Positions 27,445 through 35,294 of a DNA stretch of 64,000 nucleotides are shown piece by piece (position 1 is the stretch's first letter; each line of letters opens with the position of its first letter). Under the pieces are notes generated by a model, which saw only the letters and a list, made by a program, of their open reading frames with translations, was not told the DNA's origin and made no database searches. This stretch comes from Bradyrhizobium sp. U87765 SZCCT0048 (lineage in GTDB: Bacteria > Pseudomonadota > Alphaproteobacteria > Rhizobiales > Xanthobacteraceae), in contig NZ_JAFCMM010000003.1 in NCBI RefSeq assembly GCF_018131225.1, forward strand, positions 632,001 to 696,000, written 5' to 3'. The translations under genes were made by a program, and so were the position numbers.

Positions 27445-28440
27445 TCAGAGCTGTTTCACGTCGAAACGCGGCGCCGGCACCGCGACCATGGTATTGCGCA
27501 GCGGCCGACCGAACGCCGGCACGTCGATCTCGAAGCAGTCGCCGACCTGTGCGGTGATGCCGTGCGCGCAGCTCAGCAGCGCCGCCCCCATGAAATAGGC
27601 GTGCAGGTCGCCCGGCCGGCGGTGAACGTCGTAACGGAAGTGGTAATGCTCGAGATTGGCGATCGAGTGCGACATGTTGCTTTCGCCGCTGAGGAACTTG
27701 CCCTCCCACAGCGTCTCCTCGCCGCGACGGATGCGGACGGCACCCTCGACATGATCGGGCAGGTCCCCGACCAGCAGCTCGGGACCGATCGAGCACTGCC
27801 GCAGCTTGGAGTGCGCGGTATAGAGATAGTTCAGCGCCTCGGTGACCTGGTCGGAGAACTCGTTGCCCATGGCGAAGCCGATCCGCCACGGCGTGCCGTC
27901 CGGGCCGATCAGGTAGAGCCCGACGATCTCCGCCTCCTCGCCGCCGGCGAGCGCATAGGCCGGCAGCTCAAGGGGCGCTTCCGGCGGCACGATGCAAGTG
28001 CCGACGCCCTTGAAGAACCACTCGGGCTGTACGCCGATGGCACCGTACGCGGGCTTGCCGGCCTCGATGCCCATCCGGAAGATCTTCATGGAGTCGGACA
28101 TCTCCTTCTCCTCGCCGTGCTCGAGCGCATGCATCTTGTCGCGGGCGTCGGCGCTGCCGAGATGGGTCAGCCCGGTGCCCGTCACCAGGAAACGCGCCGG
28201 CTCCGGGTGATCGAGCGGCGGCAGGATGCGGCCCGACGACAGAACCGCGTCATAGTCAACCGCCGCGTCGCGCGGCAGCGTGGCGCACAGCGCCGACAGG
28301 CTGACGCCCTTGCCGATCGCCGCCATCGCCAGATCGTAGGTGGTCGCGTAGCCGACCAGCGGCGCGATGGTCGCGCCGCCGGCTTCGACGATGCCGACGC
28401 GACGCTGGCCATCGGGGGTGAGGAATTGAACGAGATGCAT
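27445..28440 (-). CDS. GguC/AraD1-like fumarylacetoacetate-hydrolase-fold protein
   Basis: 331 residues, with AGGA six bases before ATG 28440. The sequence fits the GguC/AraD1 family: 'MHLVQFLTPDGQRRVGIVEAGG', 'RFLVTGTGLTHLGSADARDKMH', 'PEWFFKGVGTCIVPPEAPLELPAYALAGGEEAEIVGLYLIGPDG', and 'GNEFSDQVTEALNYLYTAHSKLRQCSIGPELL'. The fold is that of FAH enzymes (2-keto-acid hydratases, dehydratases, hydrolases), with the metal-ligand Glu likely in 'GGEEAE'. In sugar catabolic clusters, relatives act as sugar-acid dehydratases, so sugar-acid use is plausible. It lies between the MFS and amidohydrolase genes in one operon. Confidence 0.85.
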   Translation of the reverse strand: MHLVQFLTPDGQRRVGIVEAGGATIAPLVGYATTYDLAMAAIGKGVSLSALCATLPRDAAVDYDAVLSSGRILPPLDHPEPARFLVTGTGLTHLGSADARDKMHALEHGEEKEMSDSMKIFRMGIEAGKPAYGAIGVQPEWFFKGVGTCIVPPEAPLELPAYALAGGEEAEIVGLYLIGPDGTPWRIGFAMGNEFSDQVTEALNYLYTAHSKLRQCSIGPELLVGDLPDHVEGAVRIRRGEETLWEGKFLSGESNMSHSIANLEHYHFRYDVHRRPGDLHAYFMGAALLSCAHGITAQVGDCFEIDVPAFGRPLRNTMVAVPAPRFDVKQL

Positions 28441-28532
28441 GGCAAGTCCTGTCGTCAGCTGCGGACGTGTGGGAGGAACTCACCGGGCGGCGGTCGCCAG
28501 GTGAGGTGCGAAGCTCGGCGCGACGGAAACGG

Positions 28533-29390
28533 TCAGCCGCGATAGCCGCCGTGCCACCAGTGCTCGAATGGATTGGAATGCAGGATGCGGTCGATCGTGG
28601 TCGCCGCGACGCGGGGCAGCCGCGTGCCCTCGACCTGGTCGTTGATGTTGCGAAGCCCTTCGATCGCCTCGCCGACCGAACTCCAGGGGAAGTCGGTGCC
28701 CCAGAAGATCTTGTTGCGCTCGGTGATGTGATATTCCTGGGCGCAGACCAGGATGTTGTAGAACTGCCAGGGCCGGTAGAACAGCGCCGACACTTCGCAA
28801 TAGACGTTCGGCTGCTTGCGCGCGACGACGATGCACTCCTCGTACCAGGGGTGCCCCATATGGGCCATGATCATCTTCAGGTCGGGATAACGCGCGGCGA
28901 TGGTATCGACGTCGATCGGGCGGCCGAGCTCCACCGGCGCATTGGCGCCGAACGTCGTGCCCATGTGCATGGTCAGCGGCAGGTTGTTCTTCTGCAGGTA
29001 CTCGTAGATCGGCACCAAGCGCGGATCGAGCAGCGACACGCCGTTGTAGATCGGCCCGAACTTCACGCCCTTGAGCTTGAGGTCCTCGATCGCGTGAACC
29101 AGCAGATCCATGGTGTCGGGGCGCCGCGGATCGACCGCGGCGAAGCCGACGAATTTGTCCGGGTACTTGGCCACCGCCCGCGCGGTGACCTCGTCGTCGC
29201 CGTCGATGCCGATGGCGTCCTTGTAGCGCAGCGAGAAGATGATGGCCTTGTCGACATCGGCCATGGCCTTCGCGACCGTATCGGGGTCGGCGGCGAGCCC
29301 CATGCCGGGACGGGAGATGGCGTTGAGCTCGTGAAACAGCGGCAGCGCCTGCTCAGCCTCGAACACGTTGACATGGCAATCGACGATCAC
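28533..29390 (-). CDS. Amidohydrolase family 2 protein (lactonase/decarboxylase-like)
   Basis: 285 residues from GTG 29390, six bases after GGAG; a GTG at 29414 is also in frame. It is an amidohydrolase-2 (COG2159) barrel: 'IVDCHVNV', 'GFAAVDPRRPDTMDLL', 'LKGVKFGPIYNGVSLLD', 'PLTMHMGTTFGA', 'KMIMAHMGHPWYEECIVVARKQPNVYCEVSALF' and 'FWGTDFPW' with the metal-binding Asp. The first metal motif is HxN (His6, Asn8) rather than HxH. Some members hydrolyse lactones and others decarboxylate aromatic acids. It is the first gene of the operon controlled by the divergent LacI regulator. Confidence 0.85.
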   Translation of the reverse strand: MIVDCHVNVFEAEQALPLFHELNAISRPGMGLAADPDTVAKAMADVDKAIIFSLRYKDAIGIDGDDEVTARAVAKYPDKFVGFAAVDPRRPDTMDLLVHAIEDLKLKGVKFGPIYNGVSLLDPRLVPIYEYLQKNNLPLTMHMGTTFGANAPVELGRPIDVDTIAARYPDLKMIMAHMGHPWYEECIVVARKQPNVYCEVSALFYRPWQFYNILVCAQEYHITERNKIFWGTDFPWSSVGEAIEGLRNINDQVEGTRLPRVAATTIDRILHSNPFEHWWHGGYRG

Positions 29391-29439
29391 GCTCCGCTCC
29401 CATGGTCCGCCCACCGCCGTTCGCAGCAGATTTCATTTA

Positions 29440-29455
29440 CATTTAACGTTACACT
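29440..29455. promoter_or_regulatory. LacI-type operator 1 (TAACGTTA core)
   Basis: The palindrome TAACGTTA at 29444-29451 has a central CG, as expected for LacI-family operators. It lies 54 bp before the amidohydrolase GTG. Read on the minus strand, it shares the 11-mer TAACGTTAAAT with operator 2. Confidence 0.65.
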
Positions 29456-29570
29456 AAAGCGACCCGCAACTGTCAAGAGGCGATCCTGCGGCGAAACTGC
29501 ACCATCGCATTGCAACTAAGAACCCAGCTGATTTTCAGAACGAGCGGCGCTGCCTCGCAAACAGGCCTAT

Positions 29571-29587
29571 TGTATAACGTTAAATCA
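29571..29587. promoter_or_regulatory. LacI-type operator 2 (TAACGTTA core)
   Basis: A second TAACGTTA at 29575-29582 lies 131 bp centre-to-centre from operator 1 and 158 bp before the LacI-regulator ATG. The 349-bp gap 29391-29739 contains nothing else recognised. The two sites are arranged so that one dimer pair could control both divergent transcripts, possibly by looping. Confidence 0.65.
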
Positions 29588-29739
29588 AAATCCGCTCCGG
29601 ACCTGTGCGGGCGGATTGTCAACCCGCCCCGAGTCGCGCACATCTGCACAGACCCTGCGCGGTGCCAGAGCCGAAGCGACCGGCCCAGACGAGGGCGAAG
29701 AGGGACCGTGCCGAACACGAGCGAGACAGCGAAGCGCCC

Positions 29740-30786
29740 ATGACCGCCCCCGGCCCGGCTCCCAAACGACGTCGCGTCACGATCAAGGACGTCGCCGCCG
29801 CCGCCAACGTTTCGCCGATGACGGTGTCCAACGTCATCAACGGACGGCATCAGTTCGTCGGCGAAGCGACGCGCAAGGCGGTCGAGAAGGAGATCGCGCG
29901 CCTCAACTACCGTGTCCAGGAGAGCGCGCGCGGCCTGCGCACATCGTATCGCCGGTCCGTCGGCATCGCGATCGTCGACGAGACCCAGACCTTTCTCTCG
30001 GATCACTTCAACGCCCATGTGGTGGCCGGCCTCAGCAACGTGCTCAGCCGCCACAACCACACGCTGCTGGTGCAGGGCATTCCGCCGCAGCAGTTCAGCA
30101 AGTCGCTGGTGATCCAGAATTTCGCGGTGGACGGCTTCTGCGTCATCATGTCGGGACCACCGGCGCGGCGCGCCGAGATCGTGGACACCCTCGTCCGCCT
30201 CGACCAGCCCGTGGTCCTGATCCAGGAAACCACAGCACCGCGCGCGCCTGACATCTGCATCGTCCGGCAGGACGACGCCGGCGGCGGCCGCGTGCTGGCC
30301 GACCATTTCGCCGCGCGCCGGCTCGCCCGCTACCTCGTCATCAAGCCGGAAACGGAATGGCCGGCCATCGAGGCCCGCGTCGACGGCTTCTGCGAGGCCA
30401 TTCGCCGCCTCGTTCCCGAAGCGTCGATCGATATCGTCCGCACCGCCACCGAGGACTTCGACAGCGTCCAGCGCAGCGTCGCGGCTTATCTCGACAGCCA
30501 CGCGCTGCCCGACGCCATCTTCGGCGCCAACGACCGTCTGGCGATCGGCGCCATGCTGCTGCTGCAGGCGAAAGACATCGCCATTCCCGGCCGGGTGCGG
30601 ATCGCCGGCTTCAACGGCTTCGAATCCCGCCGCTACGCCCGCCCCCTGATCACCACGGTGATGTCGCCGGCCTACGCCATCGGCGAGCGCGCTGCCGAGG
30701 CCTTGCTCGAACGCTTCGCGGGCGACAGCTTTCGCGAGACCGACGTGGTGCTGCCCGTGCATCTCGATCCCGGCGAGACCACCTGA
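29740..30786 (+). CDS. LacI family transcriptional regulator
   Basis: 348 residues from ATG 29740. The HTH and hinge are clear: 'VTIKDVAAAANVSPMTVSNVINGRHQFVGEATRKAVEKEIARLNYRVQ' (residues about 13-62). A periplasmic-binding-protein-like effector domain follows, with 'SVGIAIVDETQTFLSDHFNAHVVAGLSNVL', 'PDAIFGANDRLAIGAMLLLQ' and 'VRIAGFNGFESRRYARPLITTV'. It is divergent from the amidohydrolase/GguC/MFS operon and is expected to repress that operon and itself from the two TAACGTTA sites. The inducer is probably the sugar or sugar-acid substrate of the pathway. Confidence 0.93.
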   Translation: MTAPGPAPKRRRVTIKDVAAAANVSPMTVSNVINGRHQFVGEATRKAVEKEIARLNYRVQESARGLRTSYRRSVGIAIVDETQTFLSDHFNAHVVAGLSNVLSRHNHTLLVQGIPPQQFSKSLVIQNFAVDGFCVIMSGPPARRAEIVDTLVRLDQPVVLIQETTAPRAPDICIVRQDDAGGGRVLADHFAARRLARYLVIKPETEWPAIEARVDGFCEAIRRLVPEASIDIVRTATEDFDSVQRSVAAYLDSHALPDAIFGANDRLAIGAMLLLQAKDIAIPGRVRIAGFNGFESRRYARPLITTVMSPAYAIGERAAEALLERFAGDSFRETDVVLPVHLDPGETT

Positions 30787-30880
30787 TCAGGATCCGGCGG
30801 CGCCCGGCCAGCGGCCACAACGCGCGTTCGCGCACAGCGGGATGCGGCGGCGTCATAAACACAGCGATGTCGAGGGGAAA

Positions 30881-30955
30881 TGGAGCGGGCGATGAGAATC
30901 GAACTCACGACATACAGCTTGGGAAGCTGTCGTTCTACCACTGAACTACGCCCGC
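30881..30955 (-). tRNA. tRNA-Gly (CCC anticodon)
   Basis: On the minus strand, a 75-nt cloverleaf can be drawn. The acceptor arms GCGGGCG and CGCCCGC pair fully, followed by a T discriminator and an encoded CCA. The D-arm is GTTC-AGTGGTAG-AAC. The anticodon stem ACAGC/GCTGT carries the loop TTCCCAA, giving anticodon CCC for the glycine codon GGG. The T arm is GTGAG-TTCGATT-CTCAT. No integrase or attachment-site duplication was seen next to it. Confidence 0.96.
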
Positions 30956-31245
30956 GTGAGGCGGACCATACCCGCCCGATCTGACCTCCGGCAAGATCAA
31001 GATTGGCCCAAAACCCAATAAAATGAATCGAAAAGTCGATGGGTTGTCGCGCCGCGGCCCGGCTTCTGCGCGCCTGCGCCCGTGCGCCGCAGCACCCGCC
31101 GACAATTTGACAGACATTTGAATTGCATTGGAGACAGTAACCTTAGCGAAGCATAACGGTGAACGGCGTGGACAATTCCCCAATCGCGCACCGACCACCC
31201 GCTACGAAGGATTCGCCAGCAAACAAGCGATTCGCGCGGTGGGGA

Positions 31246-32460
31246 ATGCAGAACCAGCACTCGGAACGACCATCCAGGTTCGTCGCTTTCGGGCGACGCA
31301 AGATCGCGTCCAGCGTCTGTATCGTCGACGGCAAGCAGCACATCCGCACCTTCCTCGCCGACACCCTCGAAGAGCTGGGGCTGTTGACCTGCGGCGCGCG
31401 CGACGCCGATGAGCTCGGCACGCGCCTCGACCAGCAGCATGTCGACGCGGTACTGCTCGGCCTGTCCGCCGGCGGTGTTGCTGCGGGCGACGTGCTGGCG
31501 GTCCTCGCCGAGAAGGCGTTCGACGGCCAGGTGCTGCCGATCGGCCCCGCCGGCTCACCGGCGGTGGAGGCGATCCAGCAGCTCGGCGCGGAACTCGGCC
31601 TCGTCATGCTGCCGACACTGACGACGCCGTTCGGCACCGACCGCCTGCGCGCCAGCGTCGCCGCGATGATGCCGGCCGAAGGGCCGCCGAGCGCGCCCGT
31701 CGACGTCGCCGAGGCGCTGAAGTCGGGCTGGCTCGAACTGTGGTACCAGCACAAGGTCGATGCCCGCACGCTGGTGTCGCGCGGCGCCGAGGCGCTGGTG
31801 CGGATGCGCCATCCGTCGTGGGGCGTGGTGCCGCCGGCCTATTTCATTCCCGCCGAGGGTGATCCGCATTTTCGCAGCCTGTCGGAATTCGTGATCGGCC
31901 GCGCGCTCGACGACTGGCAGTACTTTCTCAGCCAGAGCGGCCCGGTCGACCTCTCCATCAACCTGCCCGCAGCTTTCCTCACCGATGCCACCGCCGTCGA
32001 GCAGCTTTGCCTGCAGATGCCGCGCCACCCCGCCTTCAGCGGCCTGATGATCGAGATCAGCGGCTCAGACACGGTGCGCAATCTCGACATGCTGCTCGAG
32101 GTCGCGCGCCGCGTGCGCTTCCACAACATCGCGCTGTCGATCGACGACATCGGCGCCGACTGGCCCGACCTGATGGGCATCGATCGCTTCCCCTTCACCG
32201 AACTCAAGGTCGACCGCAGCCTGATCACCGGCTGCGCCGACGACCGCCTCAAGCGTTCGGTGTGCCGACGCATTGTCGAGCTCGCCAACGGCTACGGCGC
32301 GCGCACGGTGGCCGCAGGCGTCGAGACCCGCGCAGACCTGATGGCGGTGCACGAGATGGGCTTCGACCTCGCACAGGGCTTCCTGTTCGGACGCCCGGCC
32401 GCACCGCGCAAGTTCGCGCGCGCCACGCTGGGACGGCCCCTGGCGGTGGCGAGCGCCTGA
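31246..32460 (+). CDS. REC-EAL protein with degenerate receiver and phosphodiesterase sites
   Basis: About 404 residues if started at ATG 31246; a GTG at 31159 would add 29 residues, and neither start has a good ribosome site. Residues about 20-130 look like a receiver domain, but the expected phospho-acceptor position reads 'AVLLGLSAG', with Gly72 where Asp is normal. Residues about 155-400 are an EAL domain: 'GAEALVRMRHP', 'SINLPA', 'MIEISGSD', 'SIDDIGAD' (normally DDFGTG), 'TELKVDRSLI' and 'VAAGVET' (normally AEGVE, so a catalytic Glu is Ala357). The protein is more likely a c-di-GMP sensor or scaffold than an active phosphodiesterase. It is monocistronic. Confidence 0.85.
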   Translation: MQNQHSERPSRFVAFGRRKIASSVCIVDGKQHIRTFLADTLEELGLLTCGARDADELGTRLDQQHVDAVLLGLSAGGVAAGDVLAVLAEKAFDGQVLPIGPAGSPAVEAIQQLGAELGLVMLPTLTTPFGTDRLRASVAAMMPAEGPPSAPVDVAEALKSGWLELWYQHKVDARTLVSRGAEALVRMRHPSWGVVPPAYFIPAEGDPHFRSLSEFVIGRALDDWQYFLSQSGPVDLSINLPAAFLTDATAVEQLCLQMPRHPAFSGLMIEISGSDTVRNLDMLLEVARRVRFHNIALSIDDIGADWPDLMGIDRFPFTELKVDRSLITGCADDRLKRSVCRRIVELANGYGARTVAAGVETRADLMAVHEMGFDLAQGFLFGRPAAPRKFARATLGRPLAVASA

Positions 32461-32481
32461 GAGCCAATCCGGCTCCGCTGC

Positions 32482-33375
32482 TCAGGCTCCCACGATCACG
32501 GCCTTCGCTACCTCCACGAAGCTCCGCGAGGCCGCCGACAGCGAGCGCCCCGACCGCGTGATCAGCGACAGGTTGCGGCGCACGACGGGATCGACCAGCG
32601 GCACCGCAACGAGATCGGGGAACTGGAGCATCGGCACGAGATAGGCCGGCAGCACCGAGACGCCGAGGCCATGGGCCGTCATCGACAGCGCGGTGTTGAG
32701 CAGCGATGTTTCCAGCGCCGGCGTGAAGACGCGGCCATCGGCGGCGAGCGCCGTATCGATGAGATGGCGGATGCTGGTGCCCTGCGGTACCGAGATGGTG
32801 GCATAACGGCGAAGATCGTCCCAGCTCATTTCCGCGCGTGTCTCGAAGGTGCCGTCGCGCGGCGCGATGGCGCTGAGACGATCGCTGATCAGCGTCTCCA
32901 GCGCGATGTCCGGGTTGTCGTTCTCGACCGTGCCGATGCTGAATTCGGCTTCGCCGGACAGGATCTTGGGGATCAGCTGATCCGCACCGACGTCCAGCAT
33001 CTGAATCCTGATCGCCGGATGCGCGTTACGAAATCTTTTCAGGACCCGCGGCATCAGCGCGGACGCCACCCCCGCGGTCACCGCGAACGCAACACGGCCG
33101 ATGCTCTTGTCTCCCAGACCCCGCATATGGTTGGCGAGCCCGCGCAGTTCACCCAGGATCCGCTCGACCCAGACGATCGCCTCGTCGGCGGCTGGCGTCG
33201 GATTCAGGGCACGGGTTGTTCGATCGAACAGGCGCGCCTGCCACTGCTCCTCCAGTTGTCGCACCAGCAGACTGACCGCCGACTGGGTCAGGTGCATCTC
33301 CGCCGCGGCGCGGGTCAGGCTTCCCAGCCGATAGGCCAGGGCGAAGGCTTCGAGCTGACGCAGAGTGGCATTCAT
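32482..33375 (-). CDS. LysR family transcriptional regulator
   Basis: 297 residues from ATG 33375, which has AAGGA six bases upstream; an ATG at 33381 lies too close to that site. The HTH is 'LRQLEAFALAYRLGSLTRAAAEMHLTQSAVSLLVRQLEEQWQARLFDRTTR'. The effector domain begins at 'GRVAFAVTAGVASALMPRVLKRF' and includes 'TALSMTAHGLGVSVLPAYLVP'. It is divergent from the FAD-dependent hydroxylase gene across a 135-bp gap that carries a perfect inverted repeat, so it most likely controls that gene in response to an aromatic substrate. Confidence 0.93.
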   Translation of the reverse strand: MNATLRQLEAFALAYRLGSLTRAAAEMHLTQSAVSLLVRQLEEQWQARLFDRTTRALNPTPAADEAIVWVERILGELRGLANHMRGLGDKSIGRVAFAVTAGVASALMPRVLKRFRNAHPAIRIQMLDVGADQLIPKILSGEAEFSIGTVENDNPDIALETLISDRLSAIAPRDGTFETRAEMSWDDLRRYATISVPQGTSIRHLIDTALAADGRVFTPALETSLLNTALSMTAHGLGVSVLPAYLVPMLQFPDLVAVPLVDPVVRRNLSLITRSGRSLSAASRSFVEVAKAVIVGA

Positions 33376-33403
33376 GAGCATTCCTTCTGAACCCACAATT
33401 ATT

Positions 33404-33424
33404 ATCCATCTTTTTCGGATGGAT
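33404..33424. promoter_or_regulatory. 7-7-7 inverted repeat, putative LysR operator
   Basis: ATCCATC (33404-33410), seven spacer bases, then GATGGAT (33418-33424), in the gap between the LysR gene (start 33375) and the hydroxylase (start 33511). It is dyad-symmetric, AT-richer than its surroundings and the only strong palindrome there, as expected for a LysR recognition site. Confidence 0.55.
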
Positions 33425-33510
33425 GGGAATTCAGTAGGGTCTCGCCAATCGCTGGCGCCTATCGGACACCCCGAAAACGGCATCGACGTCAGCACGACCT
33501 GGGAGGGAAC

Positions 33511-35193
33511 ATGGCGAATCAAGGCGCGACAACGAGGCTGTCCACCGACGTCCTGGTCATCGGCGCCGGCCCGGTCGGGCTGACGCTGGTGCTGGACCTG
33601 GCCTGGCGCGGCGTCGATGTCGCCGTCGTCGAGACGCGGCACCGCTCCGAGCGCCCGAGCGTCAAATCCAACCATGTCGCCGCCCGCTCGATGGAGATCT
33701 TCCGCCGGCTCGGGGTCGCCACCAAGGTGCGCGATGCCGGCCTGCCCGCCGACCACCCCAACGACGTGGCGTACCGCACCTCGTTCCTTGGCACCGAGCT
33801 GACGCGCATCCCGATCCCCTGCCGCGCCGACCGCTACACCGCGACCGGTGGCCCGGACACGTGGTGGCCGACGCCCGAGCCGCCGCACCGCATCAACCAG
33901 ATCTATCTCGAGCCAGTACTGTTCGACCATCTCGCGGAGCAGCCGTGCGTGCGCATCCTCGACCGCACCTCCCTGCAGTCGTTCAGCCAGACGGCGGACG
34001 GCGTCGTCGCCGAGGCGACCAGCCTCGACAGCGGCACGACCATCGAGATCGCCTGCAAGTTCATGGTCGGCTGCGACGGCGGCGGCTCGATGGTGCGCAA
34101 GGCCATCGGTGCAAAACTCAGCGGCGATCCGATGCTGCAGCGGGTGCAGTCGAGCTACATCCGCGCGCCCGACCTGCTGCCGATGCTGCAGGCGAAGGGC
34201 GGCGTCCGCGCCTGGGGGTCGTTCGCCATCAATCCGCGGCGCACCGGCAACGTCTACGCCATCGATGGCCGCGAGACCTGGCTGGTCCATGCCTACATGC
34301 ACGAGCACGAGACCGAGTTCGAGGCCGTCGACCGGGACGCCGGCATTCGCGACCTGCTCGGCGTCGGCCCCGACTTCACCTACGAGCTGATCAGCAAGGA
34401 GGACTGGATCGGCCGACGTCTCGTGGTCGACAAGGTCCGTGACCGCCGCGTCTTCATCTGCGGCGACGCCTGTCATCTGTGGGTGCCGTTCGCGGGCTAC
34501 GGCATGAATGCCGGCATCGCCGACGCCACCAACCTGTCGTGGCTGCTCGCCGGCCATCTCGCAGGATGGGCCGACGCCGGCATCCTCGACGCCTATGAGG
34601 CCGAGCGGCTGCCGATTACCGAGCAGGTGTCCCACTTCGCGATGAAGCACGCCATCGCCATGAGCAAGGCACGGCGCGAGATCCCGGCGGCGATCGAGGC
34701 CGACGGTCCGGAGGGCGAGCGCGTGCGCGCCGCCATCGGCCAGGCTGCCTACGAACTCAACGTCCAGCAATATTGCTGCGCCGGACTGAACTTCGGCTAC
34801 TTCTACGAGGGATCGCCGATCATCGCCTATGACGAGGAGCGCGCGCCGGCCTACAGCATGGGCGACTTCACGCCGTCCACGGTGCCCGGCGCGCGCGTGC
34901 CGCATCTGTGGCTCGCGCCGGAGCGTTCGCTCTATGACGCGATGGGCAAGGGCTACACGCTGCTGCGCTTCGATCCGGCGGCGAACGTCGATGGCATGAC
35001 CGCGGCGGCCGACGCGGCCGGCATGCCGCTGACTGTGCTCGACGTGCCGCGGGCGCAGGCGCCGGACGTCTATCGCCACGCCTTGCTGCTGGCGCGGCCG
35101 GACCAGCACATCGCCTGGCGCGGCGACACACTGCCCGCCGACTGCCGCACGCTGATCGACCTGCTGCGGGGCGCACGGCGCGGCGCGGCCTGA
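33511..35193 (+). CDS. FAD-dependent aromatic hydroxylase (class A flavoprotein monooxygenase)
   Basis: 560 residues, with a GGGAGGG site before ATG 33511. The three class A signatures are present: GxGxxG in 'LVIGAGPVGLTLVLDLAWRGVDVAVVE', the DG motif in 'MVGCDGGGSMVRKAIG', and the GD motif in 'FICGDACHLWVPFAGYGMNAGIADATNLSWLLAG'. A C-terminal thioredoxin-like domain (about 440-555) is typical of the PheA/TfdB/MhpA group. These NAD(P)H-dependent enzymes hydroxylate phenols and related aromatics. The upstream divergent LysR and the downstream ACS-type MFS suggest an uptake-plus-hydroxylation module; the exact aromatic is unknown. Confidence 0.9.
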   Translation: MANQGATTRLSTDVLVIGAGPVGLTLVLDLAWRGVDVAVVETRHRSERPSVKSNHVAARSMEIFRRLGVATKVRDAGLPADHPNDVAYRTSFLGTELTRIPIPCRADRYTATGGPDTWWPTPEPPHRINQIYLEPVLFDHLAEQPCVRILDRTSLQSFSQTADGVVAEATSLDSGTTIEIACKFMVGCDGGGSMVRKAIGAKLSGDPMLQRVQSSYIRAPDLLPMLQAKGGVRAWGSFAINPRRTGNVYAIDGRETWLVHAYMHEHETEFEAVDRDAGIRDLLGVGPDFTYELISKEDWIGRRLVVDKVRDRRVFICGDACHLWVPFAGYGMNAGIADATNLSWLLAGHLAGWADAGILDAYEAERLPITEQVSHFAMKHAIAMSKARREIPAAIEADGPEGERVRAAIGQAAYELNVQQYCCAGLNFGYFYEGSPIIAYDEERAPAYSMGDFTPSTVPGARVPHLWLAPERSLYDAMGKGYTLLRFDPAANVDGMTAAADAAGMPLTVLDVPRAQAPDVYRHALLLARPDQHIAWRGDTLPADCRTLIDLLRGARRGAA

Positions 35194-35294
35194 CCATCAT
35201 TGACGCCTGCGGCCGGGACGCCACGCCCCGGCCGGACCACGACAAAAAGCAACGGCCGGACCGCAGGGATCCGGCGCCTCGGGAGGGACGGGAC

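Noticed and set aside
30881..30955. tRNA-Gly as an integration site for a genomic island
   Set aside because: No integrase and no repeat of the tRNA 3' end were seen on either side.
33382..35109. N-terminal extension of the LysR gene running antisense through the hydroxylase (875-residue frame)
   Set aside because: The LysR HTH begins at the ATG 33375 with a proper AAGGA site; the extension is antisense to a well-defined flavoprotein.
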